A stretch of 64,000 bases of DNA from Blasia pusilla (taxonomy: Eukaryota > Marchantiophyta > Marchantiopsida > Blasiales): assembly GCA_050084515.1 (NCBI GenBank), contig CM114274.1, positions 22,258,001-22,322,000 of the forward strand. The letters run 5' to 3'. Within the stretch, counting starts at the first letter, position 1. Every line of letters begins with the position of its first letter. The notes below the pieces were generated by a model. That model saw only the letters and a list, made by a program, of their open reading frames with translations, was not told where the DNA came from and searched no databases. This document shows, piece after piece, positions 24,227-35,217 of the stretch. The position numbers and the translations under genes are program-made.

Positions 24227-26416
24227 ATGGCTACAAGGCAGCAAACCATGAATGAGATGTTGTACAAGGATGCTGTAGAAGATAGTAGTAGATCAAGATC
24301 ATCAAATGGGAGAGAGGTGGACCAATCGAATGCTCCTTTGGTAAGTCCAATTGAAAAGTATCGATTGGCTTGGAAGGACGTATGGTATATCATGTTTGAT
24401 TGGATAGAATTCCATGTAGAAATTGGTAAATTTTTTTTCAAAATCTGTAGACATGGGAAGGGAAAAAGCTCCTCTGTTAAAGAAGATGCCATAAATTGCA
24501 AGATTTTTGCCTTCACAAATCATAATAAATCAAATGAGCACATGAAGCTTTCATGGGCTGCGAATATAGGAAATAGATCCATGGCCAAGGCTAAGCCACT
24601 ACAAATCGAACATGTGATCTTGCTCTTTTGACTCTGTTCAAAGACGCATATTTCATTAGTAAGGAAGCCTTGCCATTTGCAAAATTCTCAAATTTGTGTA
24701 AGTTATCACTTTTTGTGAATGCGCCTATTACCTGAGACTTGTACCAAGACAAAAAAAAAAATTTGTGCCGACATGAGTTTCTATATTAGCCAGGTTCTTC
24801 TTAGAAGGAACCTTTCTAGAGTGCAACAATCACCTTTCTTTGGGATCATGATTGATGAGTCCACTGATATATCTGTTACCGGACATCTTGTTGTGTTTGA
24901 GACCTACTTACATAAGGGCCAAGTAGAGAGTTCGTTTATAGGGTTGCTACAATATCCTGAGAAATGTGCAAATGCAATCACTAACAATCTGTTGGAGTTG
25001 GTCAAGGATTCAGGACTAGAGGGGTCAAAAATGGTGGCCTTTGGATCTGATGGAGACTCGACTATAATAGCGAGTCATAATGGAGTAGCATCTCAACTAA
25101 AACAAAAAAGTAAATCCCTTTATGTTTTCTGTGCATTGTGTTACACATAGAACAAACTTGTTTGCTTTATGAGCAGCCAAAGGTGTAGGTTGTAAATAGA
25201 TTTCTACAGAAATAGGCTCGATCTTAAATGCAATTGTTGGATACTTTAGAAGGTCGTCCAAGAGGAAATGTGGCCTTACGACCTTGCAAGAGAAATTGAA
25301 TGATTCTCAAAAGGTTATGAAAAGATATCATAAAATCTGTTGGTTGTCACGTTGGCAAGTCGTCACTACTTTGTTCGACTCCTTGGAATTGGTCCTCGCA
25401 TATTTCAGAGATATCTCCTCTTTTGAAGATGATGGCAATGCTATCAATCTGTACAACAAACTGAGATCATTTCAAATGATATACCAGCTATACTTTGTGG
25501 GCGACATCTTCTTTCTTCTTGCTAACTTGAGTAAGGTATTTCAATACAAGTTTGTAGATGTTAGTTCAATTGGTGGTATTGTGACTTCTGAAATAGATTC
25601 TATAACAACTTTGTGATGGAGCATCCTATTTGAATGCTTCTACTTTCTCTGAAGAAACAGGGTATCATATTTTACTTGCCTTTGGTCCTCCTTGTGGGTA
25701 TTTAAAACTTCTACAATGTGAGATTAGGGGACGAAAGTTCCATAGCATGAAATTATGAGGGATCGAACAAGAAAGGATCTAGAGGCAGCCTTGTTGTTTC
25801 AGAACATTTTTTCTTAGAATGATTATGGAGCTTAAAAGATCGTTTCAAGAATAACAGTTTGATTAGTGCAATGAGGACAATGAATCCTCTATATATACCT
25901 TCAAGGCAAGTGGGGTTGAATAGTTGGGGTTGTAAGGAATTGGACGACCTTTGTGCACATTTTGGTAGGGATTTGACCTTCAAAGGTCACTTGCAACTTG
26001 CCTTAGTAAGTGTGGGAGCTGCAAAACAAGAGTTTCAGTCTTTTAAGCTAATGGCATCAACGGAGTGGAAAGATCGGAACTTCAAAGATTTATGGGTCAT
26101 GGTAAGTTGGAGCCCTTCCTTGCTATGTAATTTTTCTAACTTGCTTATTTTAGCCAATATTGTCAGGGTACAATGTGTGAGTACGGCTATTTGTGAGAGA
26201 GCCTTCTTTGTGCAAAATTTGATAAACATGAAAAGTCACAATAGATTATTGAAAAAACATTTGGATGTTGTTCTTATAATTGCTTTAGAAGGGAAACTAG
26301 TAGATTGTGAAGCATTGTTGGTTGAATCTGTAATTATTTGGAAAAATTCAACACACTTTAGATATGTGTATGCCATTCCTAAGAGGTATGTTTCTCATAC
26401 ACAAATTCCATCATAG
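24227..26416 (+). pseudogene. hAT transposase remnant, ZBED/ZNF862-like lineage
   Basis: Recognisable parts in order: a BED/TTF-type zinc-finger-like N-terminus (FFFKICRHGKGKSS ... NEHMKLS, about 24400-24560); the DDE core with FFGIMIDESTDISVTGHL (about 24838-24890) and VAFGSDGDSTIIASHNGVASQLK (about 25035-25105); a middle helical region (about 25284-25616); and the hAT C-terminal dimerisation region with CVSTAICERAF and MKSHNRL (about 26170-26260). The frame changes several times and stops interrupt every block, so it is inactive. It belongs to a different hAT lineage from the DUF659-type copy at 4.8 kb. Terminal inverted repeats were not found. Confidence 0.85.
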
Positions 26417-26628
26417 GTTCTTGTAGACTACATCTCAAGGAGTACCAATTGTGGATGTGTAAGGTGGGTAATAGGTTGGGGATAGGGATCCCTTTTATAA
26501 TATATTGAAGCAACTTCTAAAAAGCATCAATCTATTATGGAGGGGAAGGATCCTTGGCTTCCAAATGGTGGGATCAAATCCTGCCAAGGATATGTTGAAA
26601 ACTTCGGGGTTTAATAAGTTAGGAGTCA

Positions 26629-27098
26629 TGTCACATTTGAGTAGCCGATAGGCCGAGATCTATCGTGGATAGGGCGTAGGAACCAGCGGACTATCTTGAG
26701 TGTAACTTTGTCCCACGGTGTCGGATGAGGTTGAGGATAGGTCCATTGTGTCAGGAACGTCGTTCCTGACAACTTTCATGTTGAGGTCTTTTACAGCCGG
26801 GTGACTTGTTGACCAGATCACCCGCCCCTGGTAACCTGTGCGCGCAGGTTACCAAGGGAAGGGCTATTTTTAGGGGAAGAGCCTTTTGGCTCTTCCCAAC
26901 CCTACATAAGAGAGGAAGATGGCTTTCCTAAGCCATCTTTCTCATGTTGGGCCGTTGGAGCACCTCCCTTATATGCGTGTGGGCTAGGACTAGGGTGCTA
27001 GCGTCCGGATTCCTTGATAGCACAATGTACGAGGCTCGATATGCCGATGTAAATTGAGGAGTGGAGTTTTAGGCCGGGTGTGCCATTTTTACTACTCT
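26629..27098 (+). repeat. Terminal block A1 (5' end of the element)
   Basis: Begins TGTCACAT and is about 96% identical by eye to A2 at 35218-35690. It ends near 'tttttactact'. The next bases (27099 on) are element leader, not B. A TATA-like 'cctacataagag' lies at about 26900 ('cctatataagag' in A2), which would start transcription around 26930 in the hairpin region. No tRNA primer site of the usual initiator-Met type follows A1. Confidence 0.9.
26750..26939 (+). promoter_or_regulatory. Run of five hairpin-forming inverted repeats within A, with TATA-like box
   Basis: Five successive inverted repeats: GTCAGGAA/TTCCTGAC (26750-26770), GGGTGA/TCACCC (26799-26823), GGTAACCTG/CAGGTTACC (26830-26853), AAGAGCC/GGCTCTT (26877-26894) and AAGATGGCTT/AAGCCATCTT (26916-26939). 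The TATA-like box lies between the fourth and fifth. All five are kept in A2, one with a single change outside the stems. Possible roles are transcript 5' structure, packaging, termination or strand transfer; none is demonstrated. Confidence 0.75.
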
Positions 27099-28070
27099 TT
27101 ATTTTTACATGAGAAAGATGTCAAGGGGCTGGTGGGAATTCGTTGTTTGCAGGTAGGCAAGCGAGTTGCCTTGGTCGGGAGCCCCTGGAGACGTGTGTGT
27201 GACGTTTTGTGTGTCATTTTTCTGTTCGGAAGGCCGTGGGCGGAAGCGCTGTCCATTTTTCTCAAATTTTGCTGGTGCGGATTGATGGGGGACAGCAGCT
27301 GAGTGTAGTGTGTGGTGGGGCGTCGGGTGTACGCAAGTGAGGGTGTCGAGAGAGAGAAGAAAGGAAGGTTTGGGCTTGCAGCCGCCGGATGGCTGTTAAG
27401 TAAAGACAGCTAGCGAGGCCACGGCCGGTCTAGGGTTAGGTCACGGGCGAGGACCGGAGGACCACGGAGACAGGAGCCGAGGGTCGCGAGGTGGTAGACC
27501 GGCGGACGACGGACGGGCGAGGGACGCGGACGGGCTGGGCGCAGATGGCAGATGGGCGCGGAAAGGCGCGCCCCAGGTTACCCATTCCAGTCCCTTTTCC
27601 CACACTTGTCGTGTGTGATTGAGAGTGTTGGGTATCGGGTAGTAGTTGGTACTAGATGGGTGCAGTGATGGTGACAAGTGTAGATTCTTTTCATGTGCAG
27701 CATGTTGGTGGATATACGGCGGTTGCCGAGTAGGGGTCGCGTGTATGACCCGAGAGAGTGTGGCTAGGTTAGGTAAGTCAGTTGGGAGGCTCATGGTGAG
27801 CCCGAGTGTTGAGCGTGCGTGAGGCCGGTTATGTCATCAGGAGATTGACGTTAGCATAGGTGAGCTAGTGAGGCGTGTGGGAGACTCTCGGTGAGTCTGA
27901 GTGCTTGAGACAGGGTTTGTCATCACGGCGTTCTTCCAGGGTTCGGAAGAACGGGGTAGTGCGAGCAGTGGTAGTGGTGTGACACGGAGTGGAGTGAGAT
28001 ACCGAGGGGTTACCAGTGAGGAGCTCCCTCAACATCCATCCGTGACTGGATCGTCATCATCGGACCGGGT
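27099..28070 (+). other. Element leader (5' untranslated region)
   Basis: About 970 G-rich bases between A1 and the first gag-like codons. The first ~80 bases are also found, diverged, next to the A block at 16.1 kb on the minus strand, so the A-leader junction belongs to the family. No long coding frame with recognisable protein. A weak candidate primer site (TGGTGGGAATTCG, about 27128) is not conserved in the other copy, so priming remains unexplained. Confidence 0.6.
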
Positions 28071-28089
28071 GCAGTGATGAGATCACCGA

Positions 28090-29750
28090 CAGAGACAGTA
28101 GTACTTGGCAGGAGATGGACGACATGGGCCATCGGGGCATGCGTTGTTTTCGGTGCGATGGGCACCATCGACTTAGATGATTTCATCCAGGAGTTCGACA
28201 CATGGTGCGACTTCCAAGAGATGGTGCATGGTGTGGGTCTCTTAGAGGAGATGGATGACTACACCATCACTATATTCGGGAGAGATCCTGGAGGATATAT
28301 TGGGCTCCAAGGATGTGTCCACTAGTGGTCCCGAGGCATATGATGGGATTGTGAGAGGAGAGAGCACCATGAGACTAGATGGAGAGGAGGGCAATGAGAC
28401 AGGTGATATGGCAGAGACCTCTGGTGGTAGAGGGCCACCCAGCTTCAGCCCCACAGTGGAGTTCTTCCGACAGTTGGGGAAGAGCTACCAGGGCCTACGG
28501 ACCGACAAGCTGAAAAGTCTACGGGATTTTTAGCGACGATCGGGTGAGAGTCTGAGAGAGGCATTCACACGCATGAGGAGGCTGATCATTGCTACGTTTG
28601 GAGTGATCGAGGCGCGATCGATACCCGATTGGTCTGGGTTCGGGACCGAGAACTACGGAGGAGAGTCCGAGATGCGATCTTTGATTCACAATGAAGCCCA
28701 CATTGAAGGTGGTCTTTGAGTTATGAGCGTATTGAGCTCAACATGAGTGAGGAGTAGGTAGTGACCGCTGGATTTTTCGAGAGTCGACGGGTCCACGGCG
28801 GCGGTGATCCCCACAGTGCCCAATGAGCACCGATACCAGGGAGCGGGCGGTGTGCCTAGAGAGCACGGGGCGGTACCGTGAGCCTATGAGGCAACGACCG
28901 CACCTACCTATGTTGCCCAGCAGGACCGATGTGGTCTTGTTGGATGTGTGGAGGGGCCCATAGGCGAGAGAGCGCCCACTGGCATGGGAGAGGACCACCA
29001 GCGTCTCCGATTGCTCAGAGTCGAGAGGATGGCCCCACCACGGCACCGGTGTGACCATTGCCCACGAGATATGGTCACACTAGGGATAGATGTTTTGACC
29101 TTCGCCGAGGGGCACGTCGAGGTAGGCCGAGGGCCTGGGGCGGTCGTCCTAGAGGAGGTCGGGAGTCCTTCTCGGGCGTGGTGGTAGAGGACCACCACCG
29201 GCCAGAGGAGATGGAGCAGAGCACCAGAGCCGACACTTCTCTCACGCATCGATCGGTTGGAGCAGAGGATTGCTACCATGACGATGATGCGGCTTAGGAA
29301 GGCACGGAGTGCGGCGGCGATTAGTGTGACTCGGCTTCTACCTCTTACCCCGACTCGGGTGAGGATCTCGCCAGTATGGGATTCATGTGTAGTGCAGCCC
29401 AGGTTGAGGCAACTGTAGTGGTGACTCGGGGTGCTGCGAGAGGCACCGAGCCATCGAGAGGTGGAGTTGAGATTGACCCACCAGAGGGGACCGATGGGCG
29501 GCATGTCAGGGTTCCACAGTCGTTCACATTGTCGGAGGCACTACACACACCATCGATGGTGCCTCGGCGACCGGCGGTGCCTCTGATTCGAGGCACCTCG
29601 TCGGCGTCACGAGGAGTTGGAGTGACAACTCCTATGCCGGCTCGAGTGGAGTCAGTGTCTACCATAGTGTTGGAGGTGGCCACCAGAGTGAGTCAGACTC
29701 CGCTATTTTCCGCCATAGCGTTGGCGACGTTGAGAGTTGGACGGTGAGGT
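28090..29750 (+). pseudogene. gag-like region (capsid remnant)
   Basis: Reading frames in two phases give segments typical of plant Ty3 capsid: DLDDFIQEFDTWC (about 28165-28210), then SPTVEFFRQLGKSYQGL...KLKSLRDF (about 28445-28530), then after a TAG at 28531 SLREAFTRMRRLI (about 28550-28590). Further on, IDRLEQR-like sequence (about 29245-29280) matches a segment in the minus-strand copy at 15.2 kb. No intact CCHC zinc knuckle was found. Gag would form the virus-like particle that packages element RNA in the cytoplasm. Frameshifts and stops make it non-functional. Confidence 0.6.
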
Positions 29751-30020
29751 GTTCGGTTGGCGCCACGTTGGGTGAGCGTGGAGAGATGGCGCTTCTTGTT
29801 CACGAGGTAGTTGAGGAGGTGGTGGACTTGCCCTCGAGCGGTGTTGGGGCGTTCCCACGAGTCATGGCATGTGGCGGCGCGGTTGGTAGATATGCGGCTC
29901 CACCGCCATAGAGCGGCGATGGTGACACCTAGAGTAGTGTTCTTTGGATAACCGAGTGGAGTATTTTGCTTGGTTAGTCCGGCGGGGCGGTATACCACCC
30001 GCTTGGCCAGCGTCTGCTTG

Positions 30021-30310
30021 ATCGGGGCGCAACCCTTGATGTTAGGGAAGGCGACGTGTTTAGCGTTGGGGTTACGGAAGGCCGACATTGAGCCTTGTCT
30101 CTTCCAGATACAGACCTCGACTGGGGGCGTATCATCCACTTAGTATATGACTCGACAAGAGATTGTTGTCCGAGTCCAGCTAGAGCATGCGACGGATAGT
30201 GCTATGGTGCGCACACGTGCGATTACAACACCAGCTGAGTCATACGATGTGTTGGTGGGGAGTACAATGTTATATCCCCAAGGATTCATCCTTGACTTGT
30301 GGGAAGAGAC
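30021..30310 (+). pseudogene. Aspartic protease remnant at the start of pol
   Basis: The frame shared with the downstream methyltransferase gives IGAQPLMLGKATCLALGL, then EPCLFQIQTS, then TPAESYDVLVGSTMLYPQGF. This resembles retropepsin-type protease of plant Ty3 elements, where the first segment normally follows the catalytic D-S/T-G or DGG. The catalytic Asp is not visible here. A TAG at 30138-30140 interrupts the frame. The enzyme would process the gag-pol polyprotein. The opposite strand is open across this region (29693-30139), but that is a shadow. Confidence 0.65.
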
Positions 30311-31946
30311 CGTTGCTTATCGGCCAGGATGGCGGTCAGGTGACGGCCGGATGAGTCAGTTACCCGTGCAGTTTGCGAGACAAGATGGTCGATCACGAGG
30401 CGAGTCTGTGACCACGTTGGAGGCTTTCACAGGTAGTGTTAGCTGGCCAGGAGAGTTGTTGGAGGGGAACGCACATGCGGAGGATGTTCTAGTAGCGGAT
30501 AGTCCCGCGGAGAGACAGGCCATGGCGGGTGTCTCTTCCCATGTTGGCGAGGCCTCTTCACCATTGTGGGGTACAACTCGAGAGCTACAGAGGAGTGCCG
30601 ACGACCTTGTGAGGCAGGCGTGGAGTCATGTTGTTATCCCAGAGCAGCGAGAGTTACGTGGCGATCGGGCTCTTAGAGTGGAGACAATGACCCCACTAGA
30701 TACCACACCTGTTGTGTGGCAGTGCCCAGAGGAGGGTGTTAGGATGTTAGATTTCTTCGGAGGGATTAGGACCGGATTGGCTGCCATATTGGAGGTGGGC
30801 ATACGGGTGCATCAGTACCTTTATGTGGAGAGAGATGAGACCGCGTGGCGAGTATCATTACGTCACGTGGCGAGATTGGTCCAGAGGTATCCTGAGTTGT
30901 TGCCGGTATCTGTAGTACGGGGATATCAGCATACGCTACCCATCGATATCTCTTTGGTGGGGGCGCAGGATCTGGATAGAGTTGGCACCATTCATTTGGT
31001 GATTGCTGGATGGCCATGTCAGGGTCATTCATCAGCTGGCAGAGGATTTGGATTGCAGGATCCGAGGTCAAGGATGTTTTGGGAGATGTTGCGAGTAGTA
31101 CGACACTTGTAGGAGAGTCAGATATGTTCTCCAGCGTACATTTTGGAGAACGTGCCGTTGTTGGGAGACACTCGTGCATGTGTGATGATGAGTGTACATC
31201 AGGTGAGGTCCTGGTTGGGACCTGCTGTGTTGTTAGATGTAGCGAGAGTTGAATCACGTGCCCATCGTCCACGACTGTGGTGGACGAACTTGATACCATC
31301 AGAGGTACTGAGTCGAGCATACAGTGGAGTCCAGAGAGCACCAAATCTCATAGTGGATGCTATTTTGGGCTAAGGGCGTCGATCTTAGGTGGTGACACGG
31401 GATGATAGACCACCGTTGGCCATGGCCAATAGGGTGGGGGAGTTGAGGGCAGCCTTACCTACGTTGGTGAGCTTCCTAGCATCCCATGCCTTTCATCAGG
31501 GAGGGCCAGGCATGATTTGGGATGAGGTGACCGGAGTATTGGAGGAGCCTACAGCAGATGAGCACGAGCGCGCCATGGGGTTCACTACCGGTACTACGGC
31601 GGTGCCAGGGATGACTGAGGCATCATGGAGACAGGTGTTGGGGCAGGCGATGGACTTCAACTGTCTCACATGGATAGTCAGCCTAGGTATGGCTGAGGTG
31701 AGACGGATGCGAGTGTCATCCATGCCGTCACATCCACGAGTTGGACCATTGCCTACAGGGTCTGTACAGGCATTGGCTGGGGGCAAGACGAGGAGAGATA
31801 GGCACCCATGGACTTCCTGGGACGTCGTTCAAGCAGAGAGTGCGAAGGCGGCTAGAGTAGCACATGTTCATTTTTTGGATGTGGACCATGGTGTAGGAGG
31901 TCAGAGTGGAGTGGCTGTTGCGGAGGTGGCTAGGGTTGCTACATAG
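30310..31946 (+). pseudogene. Retrotransposon-encoded C5 cytosine DNA methyltransferase
   Basis: One continuous frame, in phase with the protease before and the RT after. Seen in order: motif I LDFFGGIRTG (30747 on, SAM binding); an acidic motif II-like stretch YVERDET; motif IV AGWPCQGHSSAG with the catalytic Cys codon at 31017-31019; DPRSRMF; motif VI ILENVP with ENV at 31146-31154; motif VIII-like AHRPRLWWTN (31260-31290); and a C-terminal ERAMGF...VLGQAMD (31566-31655), matching motifs IX-X. The linear I-to-X order excludes the permuted DRM type. Published precedents are methyltransferases in retrotransposons of dinoflagellates and the charophyte Klebsormidium. In-frame stops at 31110 (TAG), 31371 (TAA) and 31386 (TAG) inactivate this copy; TAG at 31944 precedes RT. 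Start and end of the domain are approximate. Confidence 0.9.
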
Positions 31947-33393
31947 CAACCAAAGCCGGAGGTTGCGTCCTCTCCGAGTGAGGTCACGATGGAGACTTGG
32001 GCGCATGTGATAGGTCTCGAGTTGATAGGAGGAGAGCGACGGCGAGCTCATAGGTTTCTGAGAGGGCATGTGAGTTGTTTTGCCTTCAATATGAGAGACT
32101 TGGATACACTGAAGGGTCCCGGGATACGGATTGAGTTGGCTAGTGATACGCCGATCTTTCGTGGACCCTACAGGTATTCTGATATGGAGCGAGCCTTGAT
32201 TCAGAGCAAGAGTCAGGACTTGTTGGAGGCAGGACTTGTGGAGTTATCACATGGGGAGTATGCATCTGCCATAGTCATGCCGGCGAAGAAGGATATGTAT
32301 GGCAATTGGACGGATAGGCGGATGTGTGGAGATTACCGTCCTATCAACCGACAGACGAGGTCAGATCGGTACGCCATGCCTACTCCTAAGGAGATCTTTG
32401 ATGCGGTAGGGCATGCAAAGATCTTCATTACTTTAGATCTTCGTGCTTGCTATCGGGAGAGATTGCTTGTATCGGTGGCGGTTCTTACCATTTGGGTTGA
32501 AGAATGTGCCTGCAGAGTTTCAAAGTGTGATGGATAGGATTTTGGCTGGCTTGGATTTTGTACGATGTTACATAGATGATATTCTTATCTTCAGTTCCAC
32601 GGTTGAGGAGCATGAGCGACACTTGGAGGAGGTGTTTCGGCGATTGCAGTTACATGGACTGAAATTACATTCAGGCAAGTGCAGATTCTTTCAAGAGCAG
32701 ATTGAGTACTTGGGACACACCATATACCCGAGTGGGGTAGGCATTCAGCAGACGAAGGTAGAGGCTATTGCGCAGATTCCACGCCCTACAGATGTGAGTC
32801 GAGTCCGAGCATTTCTTGGACTGGCGAACTTCTATCGACGGTATGTCAAGGGTTTTAGTGCGATCGCAAAGCCTTTGATCTTTTTGACGAGACTTTATTA
32901 GGTTTGGTTGTGGGGAGATGATCAGGAGCGAGCATTTCAGGAGCTCAAGGACAGGTTGACGTCCTCACCCATTTTACAGAGACCGGTTAGGGGTCGCCCA
33001 TTCCAGTTACATACGGATTGGAGCATGTTGGGTCTAGGAGCAGTGCTTACTCAGAGGGATGACGAGGAGAGGGAGTTCGTTGTGGCTTATGCAAGCCGAT
33101 CGAACAACATTGCAGAGGCAAAGTACAGCTCCTATGAGGGAGAGTGCTTGGCTGCAGTGTGGGCCATGGCACATTTCAAGTGCTATTTGTTCGGCAACCC
33201 TTTCACACTTATCATTGATCATCAGCCGTTGAGGTGGTTGATGGAGTCCGACAAGCTTACGGGAAAGCTTGCCAGGTGGGCTCTATTACTACAAGAGTAT
33301 GAGTTCGAGGTGGTTCATAGGCCACGTCGGCTCAACCAAGATGCGGATGGGTTGAGTCGTAACCCATGTCCGAGTCAGAGAGACGTCACGTGA
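31947..33393 (+). pseudogene. Reverse transcriptase and RNase H, Ty3 type
   Basis: RT: LASDTPIFRGPYRYS (about 32125), MCGDYRPINRQT (about 32320), KIFITLDLRACY (motif A, about 32415-32450), then a gap. The next part (WRFLPFGLKN, AEFQSVMDRIL) lies in another frame, because about 20 codons between motif A and motif B are missing around 32450. YIDD, the polymerase active site, is at 32569-32580. The thumb/connection continues to 32898, where a TAG intervenes. RNase H (about 32990-33360) shows HTDWS, YEGECLAAVWA, IIDHQPL and NQDADGLSR, which carry its acidic catalytic residues. The unit copies element RNA into DNA in the particle. The deletion in RT makes this copy dead. Confidence 0.93.
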
Positions 33394-33423
33394 GCTCGAT
33401 GGCACGGAGAGAGTGATGAGGAG

Positions 33424-34870
33424 ATGGTGCCCGGTTGGCATGCATGTGCCTATCTTTGTTGGTTGACTATGGTAGGTCAACCACAGGTGATGACTCCAGT
33501 GGTGGGGTTGGATGATGAGTCTTTGGATCCAGAGGTCACTGAGGAGGCGACAGGTGGTCGTGATATCCATGACGACGTGGAGGTTGTGGAGTTCTTGCGC
33601 ACTGGCGTCATAGCTAGCACGGTGAGTGCTAGGGAGCGGGATCGGATCCTACAGAGAGCCAGGAGGTTCAGGTGGGAGGGGACTCACATTTTACGGGTAT
33701 GGGGAGATGGTAGGATACGAGTGGTACCTCATCCTTCCCAGCGAGCACGTGTAGTGCGACGTGCCCATGAGGAGTTGAGACATTTCGGAGTAAAGCGTAC
33801 TTACAGCTTACTCTAGGTTCAGTATTGGTGACGCGGCATGCATCTTTGGGTCAGCAGATTTGTGGCGGATGTATGGTATGTGACAGAGTGCGAGCATCCT
33901 TCAATGCTCCCACTCCGCAATTACATCCTTTTCCGATTATGGGTTTAGGTTATCCGTGGAGTTTAGACTTTGCGGGACCTTTGCCATTGACAGGGCGTCA
34001 TCATAGGTACGTGTTGGTCATGGTGGAGCATTTCTCCAAGTGGATAGAGTTGGTGGCACTACCAAACAAGGCGAGCGAGGGAACAGCTTATGCGTTTCTA
34101 GATCGTGTGCTTAGTCACTTTGGTGCACCGGCGGAGGTGTTGACTGACCAGGGTACCGAGTTCAGGGGAGAGTTCAGGCCTTGTGTGATCAGGCGCTGAT
34201 AGATCACCGCACCACGTCCAGAGATCATCCTGAGGCGGATGGGTTGGCGGAGAGAGTGGTATAGACGGTGAAGAGAGGATTGCACAAGTATGGCTTGCAA
34301 CGGGGACAGTTGAGGGAGTGGGACCTACAGTTGCCATGATTGGCTATGGGTTATTGCTTTAGTCGGCAGGCATCCTTGGCGTCATTTTCACCGTACTTTT
34401 TACTCTTTGGGAGAGAGCCAGATTTACCTGCAGCGATTCGACGTGATATGGCGGAGGTGTTAGATCTTGATGATCCAAATGTGTGGGTGCAAGCATATTC
34501 TCAGAGGGCAAAAGTTTTTCGTAGATTTATGCCTATGGCCTTTGAGAACTTAGCTATTGCCCAACATAGAGATACATTGAGGTACGCGACCATTCGTGGA
34601 GGAGTTTATCATCCAGGGATTAGGAGGTTTCATCCTGGAGATTACGTGTATTTACAGCAGGCGGCACCCACGACGCTAGATGTCATTGCAGGGCGCACGA
34701 TCCTACGTGTGCGCGAGGTATTACCGACCGGAGTCCTCATGTTGGAGGGACGGGATGGTATGGTTTGGAAGGATCATGTGCGCAATTGTGCACCATGTCA
34801 TCTTCCGAACGTAGATGGGACGGTGGATCCGAGCTTGGTAGTGGTACCTACAGGCTTGAGGTGTATGTAG
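33424..34870 (+). pseudogene. DDE integrase, Ty3 type
   Basis: The zinc-binding HHCC module is split over two frames: RRAHEELRHFG (about 33750-33785) and GGCMVCDRVRA (about 33855-33890). The catalytic core shows SLDFAGPLPL (about 33961; Asp), EVLTDQGTEF (about 34135-34165; Asp) and, in a third frame, HPEADGLAERV (about 34229-34260; Glu). The C-terminal part includes FHPGDYVYLQQ (about 34630-34660). Stops at 33814, 33829, 34262 and 34337 and frame changes near 33860 and 34200 inactivate it. Integrase joins element ends to chromosomal DNA; the 4-bp flanking duplication fits this. No chromodomain is present; a PHD finger takes that place. Confidence 0.92.
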
Positions 34871-35001
34871 TGCGGATCTGCGACGGGTGCAGCCACCATG
34901 TTGGTATGTGATGGTTGTTCTCGAGGGTGGAATATGTCATGTCGACCCCCCCTTTTGATGTGGTTCCCACGGGATGATGGATGTGTCCGAGATGTGTATA
35001 G
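34862..35001 (+). pseudogene. C-terminal PHD finger fused to integrase
   Basis: Ligand positions fit Cys4-His-Cys3. The first CxxC has Cys codons at 34862 and 34871, with a TAG (34868) between them. LVCDGCSRGW has Cys at 34907 and 34916. Asn (34931) stands where His is expected, followed by Cys at 34940. After a run of seven C (34946-34952) the frame moves by one base, and the typical PPF...VP spacer and the last pair CPRC (34984-34995) appear, closing at TAG 34999-35001. PHD fingers usually read histone H3 tails. At this position it could steer integration to particular chromatin, as chromodomains do in chromoviruses. The frameshift, stops and His-to-Asn change show decay after insertion. 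Confidence 0.75.
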
Positions 35002-35084
35002 GGTAGTAGGTCATGTCAGAGAGATGTGATATTTTCTATCTGGAGTTAGGGGGATCCAACTGTCAGCTAGAGGGGCGGTTGTGT

Positions 35085-35215
35085 GATCTCCGTGTATATG
35101 TATGAGTTGATTTTTGTACATGTGTGGATCGACCCGTGTGTGGGTAAGATCGGTGTTGTGTGGTGTAGATGTGACGAGCAATGTCTGTTGTGTAGCGATA
35201 TGTATGTGCACGACA
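35085..35215 (+). repeat. Terminal block B1, with purine tract just upstream
   Basis: 131 bases from 'gatctccgtg' to 'gcacgaca', about 93% identical to B2. Purine-rich tracts (GTTAGGGGGA at 35045-35054 and AGAGGGGCGG at 35069-35078) lie just upstream, where a Ty3 plus-strand primer tract is expected. B1 ends two bases (GC) before A2, so the junction reads GACAGCTGTC, a perfect 10-bp palindrome. Confidence 0.9.
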
Positions 35216-35217
35216 GC

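Noticed and set aside
28908-29504. 198-codon minus-strand ORF in the gag region
   Set aside because: Opposite the gag-like reading of the element and Pro/Ser/Arg-rich; a GC-composition shadow.
29693-30139. 148-codon minus-strand ORF
   Set aside because: It lies exactly opposite the protease segment, whose plus-strand translation (QPLMLGK, DVLVG) is recognisable; the minus frame matches nothing.
30700-31946. Host DRM-type methyltransferase gene
   Set aside because: DRM proteins have permuted motif order (VI-X before I-V); here motif I precedes VI and X, and the frame is fused with retroelement pol.
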